Shown here: positions 19,444 to 27,098 of the stretch, in pieces
How the letters are laid out: the number at the start of each line of letters is the position of its first letter
How positions within the stretch are numbered: the stretch's first letter is position 1
Notes under the pieces: generated by a model
Database searches by the model: none
The model's input: only the letters and a program-made list of their open reading frames with translations
Told to the model about the DNA's origin: nothing
Translations under genes and position numbers: made by a program
NCBI GenBank assembly: GCA_902519255.1
Contig: CABYIV010000005.1
Coordinates: 1-64,000, forward strand
DNA: 64,000 nucleotides
Source of the DNA: an uncultured Pelagibacteraceae bacterium
GTDB taxonomy: Bacteria > Pseudomonadota > Alphaproteobacteria > Pelagibacterales > Pelagibacteraceae
Direction of reading: 5' to 3'

Positions 19444-19485
19444 ATGTTAACACAGCGCAATTTTTGGAGGTTGTTATTAAAATAG
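19444..19485 (+). other. Possible short upstream ORF overlapping the rpsU start
   Basis: An ATG at 19444 opens a 13-codon frame that runs through the rpsU Shine-Dalgarno sequence and ends at TAG 19483-19485, just past the proposed rpsU AUU codon. It could couple or attenuate rpsU translation, or mean nothing. No Shine-Dalgarno precedes it. Confidence 0.25.
19466..19470 (+). promoter_or_regulatory. Strong Shine-Dalgarno of rpsU that decides the start
   Basis: GGAGG is a full match to the anti-Shine-Dalgarno core, and strong sites are scarce elsewhere in this window. It lies 5 bases before the in-frame ATT at 19476 and overlaps the only other in-frame candidate, TTG at 19464. Confidence 0.7.
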
Positions 19486-19670
19486 AAGTAAAAGATAATA
19501 ATGTTGAACAAGCGCTCAGAGTTTTAAAAAGAAAACTTCAGAGGGATGGCTTTTTTAAAATAATTAAACTAAAAAATAATTATGAGAAGCCTTCTGAAAA
19601 GAAGAAAAGAATACTTCAAGAAAATATTAAGAGAGTAAAAAAACTTAACAAACTCAAAAATAGGATTTAA
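19476..19670 (+). CDS. rpsU: 30S ribosomal protein S21, probable AUU start
   Basis: Small-subunit protein S21, which supports mRNA binding and initiation. The core DNNVEQALRVLKRKLQRDGFFK and YEKPSEKKKR match alphaproteobacterial S21. No ATG or GTG is in frame between the upstream stop at 19440 and the conserved region. The choices are TTG at 19464, which overlaps the GGAGG Shine-Dalgarno, or ATT at 19476, which sits 5 bases after it. Starting at ATT gives 64 residues whose N-terminus aligns with the family. A start at TTG would give 68 residues. The tRNA gene begins 4 bases after its stop. Confidence 0.93.
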   Translation: MKIEVKDNNVEQALRVLKRKLQRDGFFKIIKLKNNYEKPSEKKKRILQENIKRVKKLNKLKNRI

Positions 19671-19674
19671 AGAT

Positions 19675-19751
19675 CGCGGGGTGGAGCAGCCTGGTAGCTC
19701 GCAAGGCTCATAACCTTGAGGTCGGCGGTTCAAATCCGTCCCCCGCAACCA
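19675..19751 (+). tRNA. Initiator tRNA-fMet (CAT)
   Basis: A complete 77-base cloverleaf with encoded CCA. The C1-A72 mismatch (19675/19747) and A11:U24 pair are initiator hallmarks. The anticodon CAT is at 19709-19711. The anticodon stem is CAAGG/CCTTG, so pair 29:41 (19704/19716) is A:U where the initiator consensus is G:C. It follows rpsU by 4 bases, suggesting one transcript. A transaldolase-family gene converges from the other strand 3 bases after the CCA end. Confidence 0.97.
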
Positions 19752-19754
19752 ATT

Positions 19755-20447
19755 CTAAAGTGTATACTTAGATTTTCTTGTATCTTTTAAAAAACCTTTT
19801 ACAGTATCCTTAGTTAATTTTTCAAAGGTCTTCCCAAAATTTTCTATTTTTTCTATAATAGACGGTGGAACAGTAATAATATGACATCCTAAATTTCTAG
19901 CTTGAGTATAATTGTAAGGTTCTCTTGTGCTCGCCCATAATATTTCTACATTCTTGAACTTTTTTGAAATTTTTAAACTTTCTTTAAATTGTGGTACGGG
20001 GTCTTTACCTACATCTGCCATTCTTCCCGCAAATATTGAAATAATTACTTTTGTTTTTTTATCGATATTATTTAATATTTTTCTAGTTTGGTTAGCAGTA
20101 TAGACTGCAGTTATATTCAACTTAATTTTATCACTATTCAACTTTTTTATTACTCTTCCTGTAAATTGACCTTTTGAATTTGTGACAGGGACTTTTACAT
20201 AAACGTTTTTACCCCATTTACTAATTTTTTGCCCTTGAAGTATCATATTATTAATTTCATCAGCAAAAACTTCACAAGAGATAGGTTTTTTTGTAATTTT
20301 AATAATTTTTTTTGAGTATTTTAAATAATCTTTTGCTCCTGCGCTTCTCATCAAGCTAGGGTTAGTTGTAAAACCTCTAACAATTTTTTTCTTGTCAAAT
20401 TTTTTAATAAGATTTATGTCAGCGATATCACAAAAAATTTTAGTCAT
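19755..20447 (-). CDS. tal: Transaldolase / fructose-6-phosphate aldolase family protein
   Basis: Short TalC/FSA-like Schiff-base enzyme. The N-terminus FCDIADINLIKKF, the TTNPSLM block and the Schiff-base lysine in VYVKVPVT define the family. Its 230 residues fit the short class rather than the 315-residue classical transaldolase. With tkt in the neighbouring cluster, a transaldolase role in the pentose phosphate pathway is likely, but fructose-6-phosphate aldolase activity cannot be excluded. Its start overlaps the pntB stop by one base, so it is the last gene of that transcript. Confidence 0.85.
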   Translation of the reverse strand: MTKIFCDIADINLIKKFDKKKIVRGFTTNPSLMRSAGAKDYLKYSKKIIKITKKPISCEVFADEINNMILQGQKISKWGKNVYVKVPVTNSKGQFTGRVIKKLNSDKIKLNITAVYTANQTRKILNNIDKKTKVIISIFAGRMADVGKDPVPQFKESLKISKKFKNVEILWASTREPYNYTQARNLGCHIITVPPSIIEKIENFGKTFEKLTKDTVKGFLKDTRKSKYTL

Positions 20448-21841
20448 TACAAGCTCTTAACAATTTCTTCAGTCATTTTTTTTGCATCAGCAAATAACAT
20501 TAAAGTGTTGTCTCTATAAAATAAGTCATTATCTATACCGGCATAACCAGGAGACAAACTTCTTTTTACAAATAATACTGATTTGCTTTTTTCAACATCC
20601 AAAACTGGCATTCCATAAATTGGGCTTTGCGGATCTGACTTTGCGACAGGATTTGTAACATCATTAGCTCCAATCACATAAGCAACATCACAATTTGCAA
20701 AATCATTGTTTATTTCTTCAAGCTCAAAAACTTCATCGTATGGTACGTTTGCTTCAGCTAATAATACATTCATATGCCCGGGCATTCTTCCAGCAACTGG
20801 ATGTATCGCATACGAAACCTTTACACCATTTTTTTTTAAAGCATCAACCATTTCTCTTAAAGCATGTTGAGCTTGTGCTACTGCCATTCCATAGCCAGGT
20901 ACAATAATTACTGAAGATGCGTTTTTCATTAAAAAAGCTGCATCATCAGCATTTCCATTTTTTACAGGTTTTTGCTCTTTACTTTGTGAGTTAGAAATTT
21001 GATCAGTTGCTCCCCACCCTCCGAGGATAACATTAAAGAATGATCTATTCATTCCTTTGCACATTATATAAGATAAAATTGCTCCAGATGAACCAACTAA
21101 AGCACCCGTTATAATGAGAGCTGTATTTTCTAAAGTAAATCCTATGCCAGCAGCTGCCCATCCAGAATATGAATTTAACATAGAAATGACGACCGGCATA
21201 TCGGCTCCACCAATCGGAATTATTAATAAAACTCCGACAAGGAAAGAAATTAAAACTATGGACCAAAAAATATGAGTAGATTGAGTTCTACACAAGTAAA
21301 AAATTAAAAAAGCAATTGAAATGCCTAATAATAAATTAATAAAATGTTGACCTTTAAAAGTTATTGGAGCTCCCGACATTATCCCTCTTAATTTCAAAAA
21401 GGCAATTATAGACCCAGAAAATGTTATTGCTCCTATTGCGGCACCTAACGACATTTCAATTAGACTGGCAAGCTTTATACTTCCCACTTCTCCAAGATTG
21501 AATGCATACGGTTTAAGAAAAGCTGATATAGCGACAAAAACAGCTGCTAAACCTACTAAACTGTGGAAACCTGCAACTAATTCCGGCATTGCAGTCATTG
21601 GAATTCTAAAAGCAATAAATGCACCAATAGAACCTCCAACAACTAAGAATATTAACACATATATAAATCCTGGTCCAAAATTCCCAACAGATAAAAAGGT
21701 TACAATAATTGAAATAGCCATACCAGCTATTCCGAAGTAATTTCCTTGTCTAGATGTTTCTGGAGATGAAAGGCCTCTTAAAGCTAGAATAAAAAGTATT
21801 CCTGAAATTAAATAAAATGATGCTGAAAGATTTGCTGACAT
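20447..21841 (-). CDS. pntB: NAD(P) transhydrogenase subunit beta
   Basis: Proton-translocating transhydrogenase subunit that carries part of the membrane channel and the NADP(H)-binding domain III. About nine TM segments span residues 5-275. The soluble NADP domain starts near 300 and has VIIVPGYGMAVAQAQH, the AIHPVAGRMPGHMNVLLAEA block and VIGANDVTNPVA. Its 464 residues are normal. It completes a three-gene pntAA-pntAB-pntB unit that makes NADPH at the expense of proton-motive force. Confidence 0.98.
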   Translation of the reverse strand: MSANLSASFYLISGILFILALRGLSSPETSRQGNYFGIAGMAISIIVTFLSVGNFGPGFIYVLIFLVVGGSIGAFIAFRIPMTAMPELVAGFHSLVGLAAVFVAISAFLKPYAFNLGEVGSIKLASLIEMSLGAAIGAITFSGSIIAFLKLRGIMSGAPITFKGQHFINLLLGISIAFLIFYLCRTQSTHIFWSIVLISFLVGVLLIIPIGGADMPVVISMLNSYSGWAAAGIGFTLENTALIITGALVGSSGAILSYIMCKGMNRSFFNVILGGWGATDQISNSQSKEQKPVKNGNADDAAFLMKNASSVIIVPGYGMAVAQAQHALREMVDALKKNGVKVSYAIHPVAGRMPGHMNVLLAEANVPYDEVFELEEINNDFANCDVAYVIGANDVTNPVAKSDPQSPIYGMPVLDVEKSKSVLFVKRSLSPGYAGIDNDLFYRDNTLMLFADAKKMTEEIVKSL

Positions 21842-21843
21842 AT

Positions 21844-22146
21844 TTATTTTTTCTTCTTCTTATACATTTGCAACATTCTTTGAGTTACAAGGAAACCACC
21901 AAAGATATTAACAGCTGCTAAAATTATAGCTAAAAATCCAAAAATATTTGATGTTTCAAATATATTATCTGAGGCGCCAGCTAATGCTGCAATAATAGCT
22001 CCTACTATAATAACTGATGATATCGCGTTAGTTACTGACATTAATGGTGTATGTAATGATGGCGTCACACTCCATACAACATAATAGCCGACAAAAATTG
22101 ACAATATAAATATACTTAACCTAAATATAAAAGGATCTATTTCCAT
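21844..22146 (-). CDS. pntAB: NAD(P) transhydrogenase subunit alpha part 2
   Basis: Small membrane subunit of about 100 residues corresponding to the C-terminal membrane domain of E. coli PntA. There are three TM helices with HTPLMSVTNAISSVIIVGAI, the family block. A Lys-rich tail follows. Its start overlaps the pntAA stop by one base, and pntB follows after 2 bases. Confidence 0.96.
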   Translation of the reverse strand: MEIDPFIFRLSIFILSIFVGYYVVWSVTPSLHTPLMSVTNAISSVIIVGAIIAALAGASDNIFETSNIFGFLAIILAAVNIFGGFLVTQRMLQMYKKKKK

Positions 22147-23234
22147 TATTTAACCTTTGTCTTTTCAATTATTTCATCATCTAGATTTATGATAAAATTG
22201 TTTTTTTCTTTATCATATAAATTATTTATAAAATTAAATAAATTTTTTGCATAAAGGTTTGATGCAGAGATTGGTAATTTGTTTAATATATTGGATTCTC
22301 CCATAATTTTCACTCCTCCACTGTCGATTATTTCATTAACTTTTGTTAATTCCGAATTGCCGCCTTGTATTGCCGCCAAATCATAAATAATTGAACCACT
22401 TTTCATAACATCTATCATATCTTTTTTTATTATTAATGGTGCTTTTTTTCCAGGGATTAATGCGGTACAAATAACAATATCAATTTTTTTTAATGTTTCT
22501 TTTAATAATTGTTCTTGTTTTTTTTTGAAATCATCAGAGGTTTCTTTGGCATAGCCTCCTTCGGTTTCTAAATTTTCTATTCCTTCAACAGTAAGAAATT
22601 TTCCGCCTAAGCTTTCTACTTGTTCTTTAGATGCCATCCTTACATCGGTTGCAAAAACTATAGCTCCCATTCTTTTTGCAGTTGCAATTGCTTGCAAACC
22701 AGCGACACCTGCACCAACTACCAAAACTTTTGCTGCAGAAATAGTACCTGCTGCTGTCATCATCATTGGAATAGCTTTTTCAAAATAAGCAAAAGAATCT
22801 ATTACAGCTTTATAACCTGCTAAATTAGCTTGAGAGGACAATATATCCATTGATTGTGCTCTTGTAATCCTTGGCAAAAGTTCTAATGAGAAACAGATTA
22901 TATTCTTTGAAATTATATCTTTTAATTTATTCTCGTTTAAGAATGGGTTTAATACCCCAATTAGTATTTGGTCTTTTTTTAATTTATTTAAATTTTCATC
23001 ACTCAATATACTCATCTGCAAAATAGCATTTGAATTTTGGATTACTTCTTGGTCACTAGATAATATGTTAGCGCCTTCTGCCTCATACTCTTTATCTTTT
23101 ATACCTAAATGAATTGCATAATCTTTTGTTAAATTTACTTTTAAACCTAAAGATATATATTTTTTTACAACATCTGGAGTTATGGCAACTCTTTTCTCTT
23201 GATTTAGATTTTCAGAAATTGATCCAACAATCAT
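22146..23234 (-). CDS. pntAA: NAD(P) transhydrogenase subunit alpha part 1
   Basis: Soluble NAD(H)-binding domain I of the transhydrogenase, related to alanine dehydrogenase. The N-terminus MIVGSISENLNQEKRVAITP and dinucleotide fold VLVVGAGVAGLQAIATAKRMGA are present, along with RITRAQSMDILSSQANLAGY. Its 362 residues match split alphaproteobacterial PntAA. It starts one base after the small cox gene upstream. Confidence 0.97.
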   Translation of the reverse strand: MIVGSISENLNQEKRVAITPDVVKKYISLGLKVNLTKDYAIHLGIKDKEYEAEGANILSSDQEVIQNSNAILQMSILSDENLNKLKKDQILIGVLNPFLNENKLKDIISKNIICFSLELLPRITRAQSMDILSSQANLAGYKAVIDSFAYFEKAIPMMMTAAGTISAAKVLVVGAGVAGLQAIATAKRMGAIVFATDVRMASKEQVESLGGKFLTVEGIENLETEGGYAKETSDDFKKKQEQLLKETLKKIDIVICTALIPGKKAPLIIKKDMIDVMKSGSIIYDLAAIQGGNSELTKVNEIIDSGGVKIMGESNILNKLPISASNLYAKNLFNFINNLYDKEKNNFIINLDDEIIEKTKVK

Positions 23235-23235
23235 T

Positions 23236-23346
23236 TTATAAAAGAAATATCGCCATTAAGATAAGTACAATTATAACTGCTACCGATCCCCAAAGTACAA
23301 ATTTAGTAAAATTATTCCATGTATTTTTGTGACTTTCGTTATCCAT
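23236..23346 (-). CDS. aa3-type cytochrome c oxidase subunit IV-like protein
   Basis: A 36-residue protein (MDNESHKNTWNNFTKF at the start, then one TM with VAVIIVLILMAIFLL). The pattern H-x(n)-W-x2-F-x2-F-x3-G followed by a single helix ending LMAIFL is that of the tiny bacterial aa3 oxidase subunit IV (COX4_pro_2 family). Alphaproteobacteria often encode it next to pntAA, as here, where the gap is one base. rpmJ ends 5 bases upstream. Confidence 0.8.
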   Translation of the reverse strand: MDNESHKNTWNNFTKFVLWGSVAVIIVLILMAIFLL

Positions 23347-23351
23347 TTTAA

Positions 23352-23477
23352 TTATTTTTGTCTTGCTTTAAACTTAGGATTTTTTTTGTTTATTATATAA
23401 ACTCTTCCTCTTCTTCTTACTAGTTTAGAATTTAAGTCTCTTTTTTTTAAAGATTTTAGTGAACTTGCAATTTTCAT
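23352..23477 (-). CDS. rpmJ: 50S ribosomal protein L36
   Basis: A 41-residue L36 with [17 protein letters not shown] at the start and [21 protein letters not shown], the alphaproteobacterial form that lacks the zinc-binding cysteines. It lies between the epimerase gene (5-base gap) and the oxidase subunit, within the run that begins at the 5S rRNA. Confidence 0.95.
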   Translation of the reverse strand: MKIASSLKSLKKRDLNSKLVRRRGRVYIINKKNPKFKARQK

Positions 23478-23482
23478 AAAAT

Positions 23483-24367
23483 TTATTTTTCAACTTTAAT
23501 AAACGAACTTATGTAATCTTTCAAACTTATTTTTCCAAATTTTTTAACAACTTTATTGTTAAATGATAAATTTGTTAAAGCTGAAGCATATCTTTCGCCA
23601 AGTCTAGGTGGCAAATACTTAGTTTTGGATCCGAACATTTTTGCCACTTCATTTATTGAGTAACTTTTTTTATGACTAATACTATAATGCTTACATTTAT
23701 TAGCTTTCCAAGCATCATAACATACTTTAACTGTATCAGATATATGGGTAAATCTCCTAGTCTGAGTCCCTGGCTTAACAATAGTTAAAGGTTTGTTGTT
23801 TTTATATTGTCTTTCGAAAATTCCAATTACTGTGGCCATACTGCCTTTATCTATCTGTCTTTGACCATAAACATTATAGAAGTATAAGATTTCAAATTTG
23901 AAATTAAACCAATTCTTTAAATTTTCTAATAATTCCAAATTTTTTGATTTTGTAAATGCGTAAGGTGATAAATTTTTATCATAACCTGAGTTGCCTAGGC
24001 TTGCAGAAGTGGCTGAATATATTAATTTAATTTTATTATCTAAACAGAATTTAAATACTTCCTTACTACCAACTGTGTTACTTTCATAACATTCATTAAA
24101 TTTTTTAAAACTTTGAAATATTCTAGCAAATTCACCAAAGTGAAAAACTGTAGAAATTTTGTTTTTGTATTTATTTAATTTTTTTTTTATATTTAAAGTA
24201 CTTCCGTTAATATATAAAACTTTGCTAGATTTAATATGATTTTGCTTTAAACCAGTTGAGTAATTATCTAAACTTATAATTTTAAAATTTGTATTATTTA
24301 AAAAATATTCAATAAGATTAGATCCGACAAAACCTGCGCCACCTGTTACTAAAATAAATTTTTTCAT
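23483..24367 (-). CDS. NAD-dependent epimerase/dehydratase
   Basis: Extended short-chain dehydrogenase of the UDP-glucose 4-epimerase type. The Rossmann motif GGAGFVG is at residues 9-15, the catalytic Ser region is YSATSASLG and the Tyr-Lys pair is in SPYAFTKSK. The 294-residue length and C-terminal [13 protein letters not shown] block fit sugar-nucleotide epimerases. The exact sugar is unknown. It lies on the core side of the 5S gene and starts only 15 bases after the 5S 3' end, without a Shine-Dalgarno. Confidence 0.85.
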   Translation of the reverse strand: MKKFILVTGGAGFVGSNLIEYFLNNTNFKIISLDNYSTGLKQNHIKSSKVLYINGSTLNIKKKLNKYKNKISTVFHFGEFARIFQSFKKFNECYESNTVGSKEVFKFCLDNKIKLIYSATSASLGNSGYDKNLSPYAFTKSKNLELLENLKNWFNFKFEILYFYNVYGQRQIDKGSMATVIGIFERQYKNNKPLTIVKPGTQTRRFTHISDTVKVCYDAWKANKCKHYSISHKKSYSINEVAKMFGSKTKYLPPRLGERYASALTNLSFNNKVVKKFGKISLKDYISSFIKVEK

Positions 24368-24382
24368 TTAGGTAAGAATTAA

Positions 24383-24499
24383 GCCTGGCAATGTCCTACT
24401 CTTCCATGTCTTAAGACAAAGTACCATCGGCGCAGAAAGGCTTGACTTCCGAGTTCGGAATGGAATCGGGTATTACACTTTCGCAATAATCACCAGGCA
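24383..24499 (-). rRNA. rrf: 5S ribosomal RNA
   Basis: The minus strand reads TGCCTGGTGATTATTGCG at the 5' end and GTAGGACATTGCCAGGC at the 3' end, with the conserved CCGAACTCGGAAG and CGCCGATGGTA internal elements. The ends pair as the helix I stem, giving about 117 bases. No 16S, 23S or tRNA lies next to it. A polysaccharide island occupies the upstream side, where 23S would normally be. It has its own promoter. Confidence 0.96.
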
Positions 24500-24503
24500 C
24501 AGC

Positions 24504-24532
24504 TTTATACAAACTTAAAATATAAATGTAAA
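24504..24532 (-). promoter_or_regulatory. Sigma70-type promoter of the lone 5S rRNA gene
   Basis: On the minus strand TTTACA (24527-24532) and TATAAA (24504-24509) are separated by exactly 17 bases. The predicted start falls at about 24497-24500, the mature 5' end of 5S. The -35 and -10 each differ from consensus at one position. Confidence 0.7.
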
Positions 24533-24600
24533 GTAATCAAATTTAAAATTTATTTAAGATAAAACTAATAAAACGTATTTTTTTGATATATATATTTTTA

Positions 24601-25623
24601 ATGGCAAAAAAAGTAGCACTTATAACTGGCATATCTGGGCAAGATGGCGCTTACCTAGCAGAATTTTTATTAAATAAGAATTATAAAATAATTGGAACAG
24701 ATAGAAGATCTGCAAGAGGTAATAATTGGAGATTAAACAGACTTGGAATACTAAATAAAATTCATTATGAGGAAATGGAATTAGGAGAGTTATATGAAAT
24801 TGAAAGAATATTTAAAAAATATGATATCGATGAAGTTTATAATTTAGCAGCACAATCATTTGTTGCTACATCATTTAAAAGTCCACTCAATACTTCGAAT
24901 GTTACAGGACTAGGAGTATTAAGAATTTTAGAAACAATTAAATCAATAAATCGAAAAATTAAATTTTACCAAGCCTCATCATCAGAAATGTTTGGCAAGA
25001 TTTTTGACAAAAAACAAAGCGAAAAAACTCAGTTAAATCCCCAAAGTCCATACGCTATTTCAAAAGTTTTTGGGCATTATATGACAGATAATTATAGAAA
25101 GTCATATGGCATGTATGCTGTTTCAGGAATTTTATTCAATCATGAATCACCTTTAAGGGGAGAAGAGTTTGTGACTAGAAAAATAATTTTGGGGTTAGTA
25201 AAAATAATTAATAATGACCTAAAGTGTTTAGAATTAGGAAATATTTATGCAAAAAGAGATTGGGGATATGCCAAGGAATATGTAAGTGCTATGTGGAAAA
25301 TGCTTCAAAAAAAAAAACCTAAGGATTATGTGATTTCTACTGGAAAAACTTACAGTATTAAATATTTCATAAATTTAGCAACCAAATATTTAAATTTAGA
25401 AACAAAATGGGTGGGAAGAGGATTGAATGAAAAACTTATAAACCTAAATAATAATAAAACAATAATAAAAATTAATCCTAAGTTATTTAGACCCGCAGAA
25501 GTAAATATTTTAAAAGGAAACTCAAATTTAGCAAAAAAGGAATTAAATTGGCATCCAAAAACAAACTTAAAAATGTTGGTAAAAATTATGGTTGATCAAG
25601 AAATTAAATTTTATAAAAAATAA
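24601..25623 (+). CDS. gmd: GDP-mannose 4,6-dehydratase
   Basis: Converts GDP-mannose to GDP-4-keto-6-deoxymannose. The Rossmann motif ITGISGQDGAYLAEFLL is at residues 8-24. The catalytic triad blocks SSSEMFG and SPYAISK are present, as is NHESPLRGEEFVTRKI, which is specific to GMD. I set the start at ATG 24601; the frame continues to a TTG at 24583 but the family starts here. It is the first gene of the polysaccharide island and lies back-to-back with the 5S promoter. With fcl it supplies GDP-fucose. Confidence 0.95.
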   Translation: MAKKVALITGISGQDGAYLAEFLLNKNYKIIGTDRRSARGNNWRLNRLGILNKIHYEEMELGELYEIERIFKKYDIDEVYNLAAQSFVATSFKSPLNTSNVTGLGVLRILETIKSINRKIKFYQASSSEMFGKIFDKKQSEKTQLNPQSPYAISKVFGHYMTDNYRKSYGMYAVSGILFNHESPLRGEEFVTRKIILGLVKIINNDLKCLELGNIYAKRDWGYAKEYVSAMWKMLQKKKPKDYVISTGKTYSIKYFINLATKYLNLETKWVGRGLNEKLINLNNNKTIIKINPKLFRPAEVNILKGNSNLAKKELNWHPKTNLKMLVKIMVDQEIKFYKK

Positions 25624-26325
25624 TTAATCTAAAATTTTATATTTAAATATACACTTTAAAGCAACCAAAGCGTCTTTAAAACCAATTTTTTTTCCCTCGG
25701 CGTAAGTTCTGCCCTTATAACTAATTGGAACTTCGTAAAATATTAGTTTATTTTTTGCAAGCTTAATAGTTAGCTCGGGTTCGACTCCAAATGATTTTTC
25801 TTTAAGATTAATATTTTTCAAATATTCAGATTTAATAACTTTATAACCAGTCTCCATGTCGCTCATATTAAGATTAGTAATAAAATTGCATAAAAATGTT
25901 AAAATTTTGTTGGCTAAATAATGCCAAAAAAAATGAAGTCTTACCATATCACCACCTAAAAATCTTGATCCATAAACGACATCTGCATTACTTTCTTTAA
26001 AGGGTTTTAATAATTTAGAGTATTCATTTGGGTCATATTCTAAATCTGCATCTTGAATTAAAACTAAATTACCTGTTGCCATCCTGAAGCCTTCTTTCAA
26101 GGCAGAGCCTTTACCCTCATTTTTTTCTTTAAAAAAATATTTTACTTTATTATTATTTTTTGAGATTTTTAATATTATATCCCTTGATTTGTCAGTTGAT
26201 TTGTCGTCAATTATTATTATTTCTTGAATTATTTCAGATTGTTGTAATACTTTATTGATTAAAATTTCTAATGTATTTTCCTCATTATAACATGGTACAA
26301 TTATCGATAATCTATACTCTTTCAT
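25624..26325 (-). CDS. GT2 glycosyltransferase, polyprenyl-phosphate sugar synthase (DPM1) type
   Basis: Inverting GT-A enzyme. SIIVPCYNEENT, IIDDKSTD, and the metal-binding QDADLEYDPNEY block followed by YGSRF are characteristic of DPM1/Dpm-like transferases, which attach sugar to polyprenyl phosphate. Its 233 residues fit the soluble form without a C-terminal membrane domain. It is a clear paralogue of the gene at 28091-28798 (shared QDADLEY, YKVI and EGKKI blocks). It converges on gmd with no gap and overlaps the next GT2 by 4 bases. Confidence 0.9.
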   Translation of the reverse strand: MKEYRLSIIVPCYNEENTLEILINKVLQQSEIIQEIIIIDDKSTDKSRDIILKISKNNNKVKYFFKEKNEGKGSALKEGFRMATGNLVLIQDADLEYDPNEYSKLLKPFKESNADVVYGSRFLGGDMVRLHFFWHYLANKILTFLCNFITNLNMSDMETGYKVIKSEYLKNINLKEKSFGVEPELTIKLAKNKLIFYEVPISYKGRTYAEGKKIGFKDALVALKCIFKYKILD

Positions 26326-27074
26326 TTTAAAAAAATAAATTGTTTAATTCTGTTAAAAAATTTAAAAAATAAAAATTTTAAAATTAAATATATATTTTTT
26401 TTTATACCTAGAATATCTAAAATAATCATATTTTGTTTTATAATATCAATTATATTATTGTTGGATTTGCCCCCAGTCCTCATTGTAACCAAAGTATTAC
26501 TTAGATAATAACTTTTTAAATTAAAATAATCCAAAAACCTGAACATAAGCTCAAAATCTGCAGAATTACCATATTCTTTTTTATATAAACCAAATTTATT
26601 ATATGCTGATTTTTTTACAAAAAAGCTTGGATGAGGCGGAGACCATCCCTTGGAGAAAAGTCTCGCCTTGTACTCATTGGATTTCCAATATCTAATAATA
26701 TTTTTTGGATTTTTACGTTTAACATAATTTAGGTCTCCGTATACAATATCGACATCATTATCTTCAAATACTTGATTAATTTTCTCCAAAACGGTTTCAT
26801 CTGTATAAAAATCATCAGAGTTGAGTATAGAAATGATTTCACCTTCAGAAGCTTTTATACCTTTGTTAAAAGCATCATAAATACCATCATCTTTCTCTGA
26901 GATTAATTTAATGTTACTTCCCTTTTTATTTATAATTTCAATAGTTTTATCAGTAGATTTGTTGTCTATAATTATATGCTCGTAATTTGAGTATTTTTGT
27001 AGATTTATAGACTCTAAATTGCTTAATATAAACTTTTCGCTGTTAAATGTAGCTGTAATTATTGATATTTTCAT
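26322..27074 (-). CDS. GT2 glycosyltransferase (WcaA/WcaE-like)
   Basis: GT-A fold transferase: SIITATFNSEKFILSNLESI, then DNKSTDKT, DDGIYDAFNKG and the DxD-like NSDDF motif. PHPSFFVKKSAY with GNSADFELMFR is typical of the WcaA/WcaE group that builds fucose-containing polymers. It has 250 residues with an amphipathic, Phe/Lys-rich C-terminus. It lies between the DPM1-like gene and fcl on the same strand. Donor and acceptor cannot be inferred. Confidence 0.88.
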   Translation of the reverse strand: MKISIITATFNSEKFILSNLESINLQKYSNYEHIIIDNKSTDKTIEIINKKGSNIKLISEKDDGIYDAFNKGIKASEGEIISILNSDDFYTDETVLEKINQVFEDNDVDIVYGDLNYVKRKNPKNIIRYWKSNEYKARLFSKGWSPPHPSFFVKKSAYNKFGLYKKEYGNSADFELMFRFLDYFNLKSYYLSNTLVTMRTGGKSNNNIIDIIKQNMIILDILGIKKNIYLILKFLFFKFFNRIKQFIFLK

Positions 27075-27098
27075 TAGTTAAATATTTTTTATTCAAAA

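Noticed and set aside
21045-21266. 73-codon minus-strand frame inside pntB
   Set aside because: It is in another frame of a complete, motif-rich pntB, with no start signal or known domain.
22620-22823. Cys/His-rich plus-strand frame resembling a zinc protein
   Set aside because: It is antisense to the dinucleotide fold of pntAA; the Cys and His arise from the complementary codons.
24583-24600. Six-residue N-terminal extension of gmd from a TTG
   Set aside because: The ATG at 24601 gives the standard GMD N-terminus, and the extension reads as AT-rich leader.
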